In this document: piece after piece, positions 9,177 through 16,644 of the stretch
Layout of the letters: every line of letters begins with the position of its first letter
Position numbering within the stretch: the stretch's first letter is position 1
Source of the DNA: CADEFX01 sp050260355
Lineage (GTDB): Bacteria; Pseudomonadota; Alphaproteobacteria; Rhizobiales; Hyphomicrobiaceae
Assembly: GCA_050260355.1 (NCBI GenBank)
Contig: JBLNBZ010000061.1
Span: forward strand, 1 to 49,504
DNA length: 49,504 nt
Reading direction: 5' to 3'
Notes under the pieces: generated by a model
Told to the model about the DNA's origin: nothing
What the model saw: only the letters and a program-made list of their open reading frames with translations
The model's database searches: none
Position numbers and translations under genes: made by a program

Positions 9177-10387
9177 CGCTGCAGCGCCCTCTCCATCAGG
9201 GCATAATTGTCTTCCGCCATCACGCACACGCCAGGCAGGCGATGGCGGATGATGTCGCCAATCGCCTGCAAATCAGCGGCCATGGCCAAAAAGCGGGCTT
9301 CGGCCGTTTCGACGGAAAAGGTGCTCCAGTCGATGGTCCAGTCGCCAGGCTGCAACATGTCGGTCATTTCGCGATATTTGTGGCTCCAGCCGATCACGAG
9401 TGAAGGCACACCCATGGCAAGCGCAGCCACCACTGAATGAAAGCGGCAGCCGACGAAGAGGTCGGCCCGGCCGATCACGGCGCGCAGGACTTGTGGCTCC
9501 TCGACCGGCTCGATCATACCTGCTTCTCCCGCCGGAAGCCGCGCCAGGATTCGCCGGCTGAGGTCGACATCGTTGTTCTTGCTTGCGCCGCGACCCAGGC
9601 TGTGCGGCACGAGAACGACATTCCAGGCGTCCGCCAGCCGCCTTTGAAGAAACTCGGTCAAGACGTCCTCGAACGGGATGCCCTTGCCGAGGCACAGGCG
9701 CCTAACCACCTCGCTCGGTGAGCAGATGAGAAGTCGGCGTCCTGGCGCGAGAGTGGGCATCAACCGCGCGGCGGCAGCGCGATGCGCGTCGGTCACCGTC
9801 ATGGCAAAGCTGGTATCGGGTCGCACGACAGCACCCTCAATGCCGAGCTCAGCCAGGTGGGACAGGGTCGTCTCCCCGCGAGCCACCACGGCTGCACAGC
9901 GGCGCAGCACGAAGCGGGCAAGCCAGCGGTTCGGCTGGGTCTTGAAGGGACCGAGCGCCTGAGCGAGCTTGAAGACGCGTGTTCCGACAGCAAATGCCGG
10001 CAGGCAGCAGACAACGTTATAGACAAGCAAGGGAAGGCCGCGACCATCGGCGAAGGCAATGCCGCAAAGATCGATGACGGCATCAGCCTCAATCAGCGCC
10101 TTGAAGAAAGGGATACGCGCGAGAAGCTGACGGCGTACCACTTTGAACCGTGCAACCGGCCACAGCAGAAGAGCGAGCGGCATGTAGAGACCAACGAGCA
10201 GGAGCGGTCTGGCATCAACCACCGCGACGTCGGCACGGCCGACAGCCCGGTCGGCGTCGGGCGTGATCGACAGCAGGCTGCAGGTCGCCACTGGAAAACG
10301 GCGCGACACCTGCTCGAGAGTCGCCGCCAACATGGCGGCCCCACCCATGTTGCCCGAAATAGTGACGCCTGTGATCGCAAATTTCAC
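9173..10387 (-). CDS. Polysaccharide pyruvyl transferase family protein
   Basis: A 404-residue protein of the WcaK/CsaB type, which adds ketal pyruvate from PEP to sugar residues. Seen features: an N-terminal TGVTISGNMGGAAMLAATLE loop, DAVIDLCGIAFADGRG, and the C-terminal ADLFVGCRFHSVVAALAMG with the conserved R-x-H-x3 motif, followed by ALAMGVPSLVIGWSHKY. The GTG at 10387 is preferred over the TTG at 10399 because GCGAGG sits 4 bases before the GTG. The upstream methyltransferase ends 12 bases before, and the downstream FrhB-like gene overlaps by four bases. The context supports pyruvylation of the exported glycan. Confidence 0.87.
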   Translation of the reverse strand: MKFAITGVTISGNMGGAAMLAATLEQVSRRFPVATCSLLSITPDADRAVGRADVAVVDARPLLLVGLYMPLALLLWPVARFKVVRRQLLARIPFFKALIEADAVIDLCGIAFADGRGLPLLVYNVVCCLPAFAVGTRVFKLAQALGPFKTQPNRWLARFVLRRCAAVVARGETTLSHLAELGIEGAVVRPDTSFAMTVTDAHRAAAARLMPTLAPGRRLLICSPSEVVRRLCLGKGIPFEDVLTEFLQRRLADAWNVVLVPHSLGRGASKNNDVDLSRRILARLPAGEAGMIEPVEEPQVLRAVIGRADLFVGCRFHSVVAALAMGVPSLVIGWSHKYREMTDMLQPGDWTIDWSTFSVETAEARFLAMAADLQAIGDIIRHRLPGVCVMAEDNYALMERALQR

Positions 10388-10399
10388 TGAACCTCGCAA

Positions 10400-11284
10400 T
10401 CACTCGTGCCGGGCCACCACCGTGGCGATGTCTCCGAGATTGAGCGTCACGCTCCAGCGTTGCGGCACAAGCCTTTCCAGCGCTGGCTCGAGAGAGGCCA
10501 GCCTTAGACTTCGCAATAGCTTCTGGCCGGCGAACCTCACACTGACGCGTTTGCCCTGATGAAGCAAAGTCTCCACCATGAGGCCGTTCGCCTCCATGAG
10601 GCGCCGAATGCTGTCTGGGGAGAAGAATTGCAGGTTGACCGGCGGGATCATGAGCGGCCAATAGCGGCCACTCAGGCGGGCGACCATCGACGTGCTGTCG
10701 ACGATCGTGAGGACGAGGTAGCCGCCAGGGCGCAGCAAGCCTGCGGCCCGCCTGACAGCGGCGGCGGGATCGGCGAACCCGCTGAGCACGTCCCACATCG
10801 TAACGACATTGATTGCCCGCTCCTGAAGCGGCGCCGTGAGGAAATTGCCGACACTGACCTTGGCCCCCAGATCGCTGGCGCGGCCGGCCGCATCGGGGGA
10901 CAGCTCCAGTCCTTCGGCGTCGAAGCCTGCATCAGCCGCCGCCTTGACGAAATAGCCGTTGCCAGCACCGACGTCGAGGAGTCGGCCGCCCAGCCCGCGC
11001 TCGCGCAGCCAGGCCGCCCGCAGTCGGGCGTTGACCATGACCGGCGCAACGCTAGACGCCGCGTCGTCAGTCCATTGCTGGGCCGACTGGTGGAAGCTGC
11101 CGGAATAGATCCTCGCCAGCATCTCTGGACTCGTATCGCCGACCGCCCATCGATGGCCGCAGCCGCAGCATGCCATGATGTCATAGAGCAGCGTGCGGTC
11201 GAGATAGGGCGAGTACGTCACAAAGAGTTTGTGCGCGTCGTCCTTGCCGCAAATTGGGCAGGTCTGCCTGGAAATCGAGTGCAT
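10400..11284 (-). CDS. SAM-dependent methyltransferase with N-terminal zinc ribbon
   Basis: A class I methyltransferase of 294 residues. A four-Cys zinc-ribbon-like element opens the protein (CPICGKDD near residue 9 and CCGCGHRW near residue 40). It is followed by the SAM-binding motif LLDVGAGNGYFVKAAADAG and VVTMWDVLSGFADPAAAVRR. This architecture is common among sugar O- or C-methyltransferases in polysaccharide loci. The ATG at 11284 shares one base with the stop of the upstream GT2 gene (TGATG), so translation is probably coupled. The much longer open frame upstream is antisense-like noise over the GT2 gene. The substrate is unknown. Confidence 0.85.
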   Translation of the reverse strand: MHSISRQTCPICGKDDAHKLFVTYSPYLDRTLLYDIMACCGCGHRWAVGDTSPEMLARIYSGSFHQSAQQWTDDAASSVAPVMVNARLRAAWLRERGLGGRLLDVGAGNGYFVKAAADAGFDAEGLELSPDAAGRASDLGAKVSVGNFLTAPLQERAINVVTMWDVLSGFADPAAAVRRAAGLLRPGGYLVLTIVDSTSMVARLSGRYWPLMIPPVNLQFFSPDSIRRLMEANGLMVETLLHQGKRVSVRFAGQKLLRSLRLASLEPALERLVPQRWSVTLNLGDIATVVARHE

Positions 11285-12336
11285 CACCCCCGTTGCGCCC
11301 GCACGCGCAGGTTGATTGCAAGATCCTCGTTGGCCTGATGATCCAGGCTGAAGGCGCCCAATAGGAGTTGGATCATCGAGCCGAGTGCGATGCCGAACAT
11401 GATCAAAGCGGCCTGCGGCACCACGCCAGTCAGCGCGAATTTGACAATGATATAGATCATCAACAACAGGCTCATCGCCGCGAACAGCCCGGAAAAGGCA
11501 TAAAAGATGATAATGGGATGGCCGTTCAGATAGATGTACTTGTAATAGAGCCTGTGCAGGAACAAGCTCCACAACAGTCTCAAGATCGGCAGGATGACGC
11601 GCGCCACCTTCATATCGGACGACCAGTCCTTGCCATAGCGCGCATGGACGGCCACCTCGGCCACGCGCATGTTCGCCACGTTCAGCTTTGTCAGGATGTC
11701 GTTCGGGCATCCGTATCGAGGGTAGATGCCCGTCCAATCGATTGCCTCGAGCGCGTCCCGGTTGATCGCGGTGTAGCCGCACTGTGTATCCGAGACGTGC
11801 CAGTAGCCGGACACGATCTTGGTGAGAATCGACAGCACTAGGTTACCATACAGCCGGTGGCGCGGGATCTCCGACGTGCCAGTCCGATGGAAGAATCTGT
11901 TGCCTTTGACGTAGTCCGCGTCGCCGGCAAGAACCGGCCCAACGACATCGGGCAGGTCAGAGGGATCCATCTGGCCGTCGCCGGCCATCACCACCGCAAC
12001 ATCCACCCGATCTTGGATGCAGCGCAGATACCCGGTGCTGATCGCGGCCCCGACACCGCGATTCTGGTCGTGACGAATGAGCTGGATGCGGCCATCGCCT
12101 GATGCCACCTCCAAAATCGTCTCGACCGATCGATCTGTGCTGTGGTCGTCCACCACATAAATGCGGTCGACGCTGTCGGGTATGGATGTCAGCGTGGCGC
12201 GGATTTTGTCGGCCTCGTTGTAGCAAGGCACAACGACGGCTATTGTTTTTCCGCCTTTCTCCAACGCTGCTGCGGACGGACTCCTGCCATCCTGTTTCAT
12301 CGGATTGCAATTGTGGCCGTCGGTGTCGTTGCGCAC
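11284..12336 (-). CDS. Glycosyltransferase family 2 with C-terminal membrane helices
   Basis: A DPM1-like GT2 enzyme of about 350 residues. It shows AVVVPCYNEADKIRATL, the nucleotide-binding VDDHSTDRSVE and the metal-binding region VMAGDGQMDPSDLPD, then SDTQCGYTAINRDAL. Two hydrophobic spans near the C terminus anchor it in the membrane. Such enzymes transfer a sugar to a lipid carrier or chain. The start is uncertain: a GTG at 12336 with GGAGG about 12 bases upstream, or the ATG at 12300 directly before the domain. It follows the PhoD-like gene by seven bases and heads the overlapping chain down to 4218. Confidence 0.88.
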   Translation of the reverse strand: MRNDTDGHNCNPMKQDGRSPSAAALEKGGKTIAVVVPCYNEADKIRATLTSIPDSVDRIYVVDDHSTDRSVETILEVASGDGRIQLIRHDQNRGVGAAISTGYLRCIQDRVDVAVVMAGDGQMDPSDLPDVVGPVLAGDADYVKGNRFFHRTGTSEIPRHRLYGNLVLSILTKIVSGYWHVSDTQCGYTAINRDALEAIDWTGIYPRYGCPNDILTKLNVANMRVAEVAVHARYGKDWSSDMKVARVILPILRLLWSLFLHRLYYKYIYLNGHPIIIFYAFSGLFAAMSLLLMIYIIVKFALTGVVPQAALIMFGIALGSMIQLLLGAFSLDHQANEDLAINLRVRAQRG

Positions 12337-12342
12337 GGGTCG

Positions 12343-13788
12343 CTAAACCCTCCACGTTGTGTGGAGGGTTGCACCGCGGCTCGACACGAGATCAAAGCGG
12401 ATTGGCCCCCCAGCCCCTGGGCTTGTCACTTTTAGAAAACTCGCGGTCGGGCCGGGTGCCACGAAGCGTTGGTCTACCGACCGATCCGGATCAGTAGACT
12501 TCGGGTCACCTGGTCGCGGAACGGGAAATTCCTCGCAGCCGTCCGTGAGCACCCCTGAGCAGAATTCGTGAATGCCCTCCTTGGACACCGAATGATACGG
12601 CCAGTGGCGATCTCCGCATACAATGCTTAGCCGTTCGGTCAAGTTGTGGCGGATAACGAAGTCGAAGAACGCGTCGCGCTCCCACCGGAAGCCGCCGATG
12701 TTCGTGTGATTATCATTCTTCGAAGCAAAGTCTGGGCCGACCATTGGGTTCGGACTGACCAGGAGCAGGTGTCGAGCGTCGGAAGCAAGAAGAGTACTTT
12801 CGAGCCAAGACCGTTGCTCCTTGCCCCATAAGGTTTTCGCGGGTCCGTCAGGCATGGCGTTTGGCGCTCGGAAGTCGCGTCCCTCCATGAGCCAGATCTG
12901 CACGTCCTGTGTCACGCGGTATGTCCGGTATGTGGCATGCAGATGGCCCGGTGCGACAACCGGCAATTGCTCCAAGAATACGGCGGCGCCTTCCTGGGGC
13001 GATGGAAGGCCCGGCACGAAGGCGTCCGCGTCGTTGAAGCGATAATCGTGGTCGTCCTTTTGCCAATAAGAGGCCACCTGGCTGAAGAACTCGATGAAAC
13101 GCGGCAAGATGGCCTGCTCCCGCCAGCGTCGGCGCATCTCCTCACGCGTTTGCGCGCGGTCGCCATTGACCCAGTCATAGTAGACCGCGTCACCTGTGCC
13201 GATGGCAAAGTCAGGATCAAAGTCCTTCATATGAACGAGCGCGGGATAGCCGAGAGACCGGTCCTCGCCATGATACGGATTTCCCGACGGCAGCGGTTTG
13301 ATGAAGAACTGCTCATATGCCATGCACGAGAACACGACGAAGGTGGTCGGCACATCTGAGCTTGCCCCCCGAAGCGTTCGGAACCTTCCCACGATTTCGC
13401 CTGGCTTCAGCGCGTCCATCGATGGCCCAAACCATGCGCGATATGCGTATCGCACCCCGGGCTCGAGACCGTCGACGTAGATTTTCACAATACTGTCCGA
13501 TTCCAGCTCGGCTTTTTGACCGGCCGTCCTGAATGAGCGCTCCGGCGAGCTCTCCGGCCAAACCTCGAACTGAATGATTCCCGTCGCACCGGGCACTTTC
13601 TTGTCTTGCGAAGCGCGGGTCAGCCGCGTTTGAAGGATGACTGACGATGTCGTCACTTCGCCGGCCATCACGCCGTGTCTCAGATCGAGTGCCAAGGACT
13701 CGTCACCGCCGCCCGCCAAGGAGCCAACGACGGCAGTACCGGTGGCTAGGCCGATAAAGTCGCGGCGTGAAAGGGGATAAGGCACCAC
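12343..13788 (-). CDS. Tat-exported PhoD-like alkaline phosphatase
   Basis: A 481-residue PhoD-family phosphodiesterase/phosphatase. A twin-arginine signal (SRRDFIGLATGTAVVGSLAG) starts at residue 7, so the folded enzyme is exported by Tat to the periplasm or surface. A fibronectin-like N domain (GVMAGEVTTSSVILQTRLTR) precedes the metal-binding core FVVFSCMAYEQF, DFAIGTGDAVYYDW, QKDDHDYRFNDAD and IVCGDRHWPYHS. GTG starts at 13788 and 13785 are both possible. In polysaccharide clusters these enzymes might cleave phosphodiester groups, but simple phosphate scavenging fits too. It is the first gene of the run reaching 4218, with the IS3-family scar upstream. Confidence 0.88.
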   Translation of the reverse strand: MVPYPLSRRDFIGLATGTAVVGSLAGGGDESLALDLRHGVMAGEVTTSSVILQTRLTRASQDKKVPGATGIIQFEVWPESSPERSFRTAGQKAELESDSIVKIYVDGLEPGVRYAYRAWFGPSMDALKPGEIVGRFRTLRGASSDVPTTFVVFSCMAYEQFFIKPLPSGNPYHGEDRSLGYPALVHMKDFDPDFAIGTGDAVYYDWVNGDRAQTREEMRRRWREQAILPRFIEFFSQVASYWQKDDHDYRFNDADAFVPGLPSPQEGAAVFLEQLPVVAPGHLHATYRTYRVTQDVQIWLMEGRDFRAPNAMPDGPAKTLWGKEQRSWLESTLLASDARHLLLVSPNPMVGPDFASKNDNHTNIGGFRWERDAFFDFVIRHNLTERLSIVCGDRHWPYHSVSKEGIHEFCSGVLTDGCEEFPVPRPGDPKSTDPDRSVDQRFVAPGPTASFLKVTSPGAGGPIRFDLVSSRGATLHTTWRV

Positions 13789-14028
13789 TCAGTCCGATTG
13801 CTCATGCACCCGCCAGGATTGAGTTGCGTTCGGCGGCGCGAACTTAGACTCAACCCTGGCGAGGCGGCTGTAGCAAAACGTGCACAGGTTGGGAATTGTT
13901 GATCTACTCGCAAACCGCTCCCGAGTGGGGATGAGCATGTGCTGCAATTTCTCGCCGGCTGAGAAGAGTAGCGCGCGTCGCAAACCGTGACGGCCGGCAG
14001 CAGACCTATGCGCAGGCGCGCCGATCCG

Positions 14029-14466
14029 CATTCTCGATCTACTCGACCTCAACTCGAAGAAGAAGCTCGAGGAGGAGAACGTTTGCTTGAAGCGGATTGT
14101 GGCAGATCTGTCGCTCGATAAGGAGATGCTTCAGGACGTCATCAAGCTAAAGCTCTGAGGCCTGTCCCCAAGCGTAAGCTGGGACGAGCACCACGCGGGA
14201 GGTATCAATGCGCCGGGACGCCAGCCCGGCTGCGCTATGCGGCGGTCGTCGATGGCCTATCCCGGCACTTTTCGTGTCTACCAGGGGAGCGAATTCGTCC
14301 CCCACAATCTACCGGAACGACGTCACGCTCGACTTCACACCGCCTGGCAAGCCGACCGACAACGCCTTCATCGAGACATTCAACGGCCGACTGCGCGCGG
14401 AATGCCTGACCCCGTGCTTGTCGCGGGTCGACGCCAGGAAAGGGCTTGAGCGTTGGTGTAGACCCC
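14029..14466 (+). pseudogene. Decayed IS3-family transposase (orfA tail plus orfB pieces)
   Basis: Three in-order fragments in different frames look like an IS3-family element. First, the OrfA C-terminal leucine-zipper end, about 14029-14159, read as KKKLEEENVCLKRIVADLSL and then DKEMLQDVIKLK before a stop. Second, an OrfB start, LRPVPKRKLG, directly overlapping that stop, as expected for the frameshifted IS3 arrangement. Third, the OrfB C-terminal integrase end: YQGSEFVPHN in one frame, then NDVTLDFTPPGKPTDNAFIE and TFNGRLRAECL in another. The middle of OrfB, including the first catalytic Asp, is deleted, so the copy cannot move. No complete terminal inverted repeats were found. Confidence 0.85.
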
Positions 14467-14601
14467 AACGCGGTAAGACCACATGGTGCGATCTGGAGGC
14501 CCCCTGGTGGCGAACGGGCGGAGCCAAGCGTCCCGCTTTTGGGGGTGCAGCGAGTGTCCGACTTCCCTAAACCATTGATGCGAAAATGAGAATTGGCCCG
14601 A

Positions 14602-14677
14602 TGGTGCCCAGGGGCGGAATCGAACCACCGACACCGTGATTTTCAGTCACGTGCTCTACCAACTGAGCTACCTGGGC
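14602..14677 (-). tRNA. tRNA-Phe (GAA)
   Basis: The 76-base reverse-strand sequence folds as a cloverleaf. The acceptor stem is GCCCAGG/CCTGGGC, the D-arm contains AGCTCAGTTGGTAGAGC, the anticodon stem-loop is CGTGA-CTGAAAA-TCACG with anticodon GAA, and the T-arm has GGTTCGATTCC. The 3' CCA is encoded. The IS3-family scar lies within about 140 bases on its 3' side, consistent with tRNA genes serving as insertion hot spots, although no attachment-site duplication is visible. Confidence 0.97.
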
Positions 14678-15290
14678 TTGCTCGAGGCGTTCTGCTCAAT
14701 CGGCCTGCCGCCGGGACGGCCGCAAGCCGATGCCACGTGCTCAAGAAGCGGCGCCATCAATAGGGGAAGCGGCGCGCAGGCGCAACCGGCTTTCTGGGTC
14801 GCAGGGTTGCGCAGAAGGAAAGGGAGTCGATCGGGTTTTGCAGCGGGTCACACCGCAGGGCCCGAGGCCCCCTTCAGGCCAACCCCGCGGATGGCATATG
14901 CGTATCGGCAATAACGGTCGACCTCGCCCTTCGCGGCCGGTTCGCGGTCGGCACCGTCGCGCGGCAAACGTCACTCAGGGGAAATGGGCTGGAGGCTAGG
15001 CTTATAAATTTGCCCTAGTCGCCGCCTGATCCTTAGCCAGAGCGGACGCCTGACACGCTGAAGCGCCGTCTCAAGCGCCCAGAGATCGGCTTAGCGCGGC
15101 GATCTCTCCTGGCGGCGTGGGCGCTCCGTGATCTCGAACCTTGGCTAAGGCAATCGAAAGTTGTTCGCGCCTCAATTCAATTGCAGCCCTGATAATTGCT
15201 CTGTCGATCGTGACTAGCCCGCGCATCCAATAATCCCCATTCGCCCCACAGTTGGCATTCTAGATTCCTGGAAAATGGGTGACCAGAGGA
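14678..15290. other. Non-coding stretch downstream of the amidotransferase block
   Basis: About 610 bases with no convincing gene. Short open frames on both strands (for example 14741-14974 on the minus strand) are Arg/Pro-rich and show no domain, signal peptide or ribosome-binding site. The only structure seen is the inverted repeat at 15031-15150. The stretch separates tRNA-Phe from the decayed coding fragment at 15291-15450. Confidence 0.6.
15031..15150. repeat. Nested imperfect inverted repeat (about 120 bases)
   Basis: Outer arms CCTTAGCCA (15031-15039) and TGGCTAAGG (15142-15150) are perfect complements. Inner arms AGAGATCG (15081-15088) and CGATCTCT (15100-15107) are also perfect, around an 11-base loop. 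Between them the two sides share further partly complementary GC-rich runs (AAGCGCC against GGCGCTC). The whole could fold into one long bulged hairpin. It may be a remnant of a small non-autonomous element or a structured RNA. There is no T-run to suggest a terminator. Confidence 0.5.
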
Positions 15291-15450
15291 TCAGATGGCA
15301 GATAGAGCGTACTTAGCGAGCGCCAGCTCGACCTTGTCCGGATCGTGGTTGTAGTGTCGCTAATATCTTCGCCGTAGTAGTCCCCTTGGTCGAGAGAATG
15401 AACACGAAGCGCTTGCCCATAGGGCACAGAATCGTCTCGAGATAACTTCA
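15291..15450 (-). pseudogene. Frameshifted 3' fragment of an unidentified gene
   Basis: Two reading frames on the reverse strand join into one protein-like tail. The first runs LSRDDSVPYGQALRVHSLDQ then GDYYGEDIS (about 15450-15357). The second runs RHYNHDPDKVELALAKYALS then AI and a TGA at 15291-15293. A single missing base near 15355-15358 would restore the frame. The balanced composition (Tyr, Asp, His, Lys) differs from the Arg/Ser-rich shadow frames nearby, so it looks like decayed coding sequence. I do not recognise the family. It sits directly after the amidotransferase stop at 15462, so it may be the remains of a next gene in that operon. Confidence 0.42.
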
Positions 15451-15461
15451 AGACGGGGGCT

Positions 15462-16640
15462 TCACTTCCCGAGCGCTGCCTTCAACCCTCTCACACTCTT
15501 CCATACTGCCCAGGCTCTTCGCCCGGCGGCGATCATCATCTCATTGTTCGGGAATTGCGAGTAGTGGCTGGGCGGCTGGCGAATGAAGTCCTCGAGCTGG
15601 TCGACAGTTAGCCCCAATTTCTTGGCAACGAAAGCCTTGTCCTCTGCCAGCTCGTTGTCGCTGTAGAGAGGCTTCGCGAGCTCCCTCAGCGCTTCGTCGC
15701 GCCCCATCTGGCCGGCAACAATAAGGCTTGCCAGATGCGCTTTGCGCTTATCGTAGCCGAATTTTTCCGGCAAGTAGTGGCCCTGAAAGAATCGTGTCCA
15801 ACGCGACTCGTAATGCTTTCCGCCGTAATAGCGCCAGCCGAAGTTCTTCTCGAGGAAATCGATAGCTTCCTGCTTATCGTAAGGAATGAGGTTCAGCGGC
15901 GAGACCACCTCCATCCGTTTGAGCTGCGGAAAGTAGACATAATATTTGTAGAAGGAGACCGTCGGGAATGACCCGAGCGGGCGTGTGCCGAACCGCCTGT
16001 GGATGGCGCGCAGGTGGCGTGCATCCATAGCGTTATAGCCCCAAGCCCGCGGCAGGATGCTTTCGGTGGCGTAGTTGGTGCCGCTGATGACGTAGCGAAC
16101 GTTGGCATTGACCGCGTACGTGTAGAGCGCTGCAAAGAACGCGTGGTCTTGCGGCACGTCCTGGTTGGCGAGGTTGGACCTCAAGAACGCCAGGTGCAGC
16201 TCCTTCATTGCCTCCCAGTCGATCACCACAGTGAAAAGATCGAGGCCCAGCTTGGCTACGATCTGCTCGATGTTCTTCACTGCGAGCTCGGAGTTCCATC
16301 CGGCATCCACATGCACGACCAGCGGGCGCAGCCCCCATTCGACGATCTTGACCGCGAGATAGGAAGAGTCGACACCCCCGGAGAGCCCTATGATGCAATC
16401 GTATTCCTTGCCCTTCCCGCGCGCCTTGATCTCCGAGATCTTCGCCTGAAGGAGTTGCCAGCCCTCCTCGTTCGGCTTCCAGCGGGGCCGCAGTTTCGTC
16501 TCGAAGAAATGGCAGTGGCTGCAGACACCCTGCTCGTCGAAGGTGATGTCGGGGTCGGTGGTGTCCATGACGCAGCGAACGCACATGCGGTACGTGCGCG
16601 GCCGTCCGTCTGGCATCCATGCTGTCTTGATCAGTGCCAC
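15462..16640 (-). CDS. N-acetyl sugar amidotransferase, copy A (WbpG/PseA family)
   Basis: A PP-loop ATP-dependent amidotransferase of 392 residues. An N-terminal zinc ribbon (CVRCVMD and CSHCHFF) precedes the PP-loop CIIGLSGGVDSSYLAVK. Family members, including WbpG of Pseudomonas aeruginosa O5, convert an acetamido group of a nucleotide sugar into an acetamidino group, using ammonia from HisH/HisF partners. It is closely related along its length to copy B at 18125. The GTG at 16640 is chosen because it places 19 residues before the first ribbon Cys, nearly matching copy B, and lies 4 bases after the GT4 stop; the ATG at 16616 is an alternative. The three-gene set has only one HisH/HisF pair for two amidotransferases. 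Confidence 0.88.
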   Translation of the reverse strand: MALIKTAWMPDGRPRTYRMCVRCVMDTTDPDITFDEQGVCSHCHFFETKLRPRWKPNEEGWQLLQAKISEIKARGKGKEYDCIIGLSGGVDSSYLAVKIVEWGLRPLVVHVDAGWNSELAVKNIEQIVAKLGLDLFTVVIDWEAMKELHLAFLRSNLANQDVPQDHAFFAALYTYAVNANVRYVISGTNYATESILPRAWGYNAMDARHLRAIHRRFGTRPLGSFPTVSFYKYYVYFPQLKRMEVVSPLNLIPYDKQEAIDFLEKNFGWRYYGGKHYESRWTRFFQGHYLPEKFGYDKRKAHLASLIVAGQMGRDEALRELAKPLYSDNELAEDKAFVAKKLGLTVDQLEDFIRQPPSHYSQFPNNEMMIAAGRRAWAVWKSVRGLKAALGK

Positions 16641-16644
16641 GGCT

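Noticed and set aside
13789..14052. 87-residue minus-strand frame upstream of the PhoD-like gene
   Set aside because: No domain, no good start, and it runs into the IS3 remnant. The roughly 240 bases here hold no gene that I can support.
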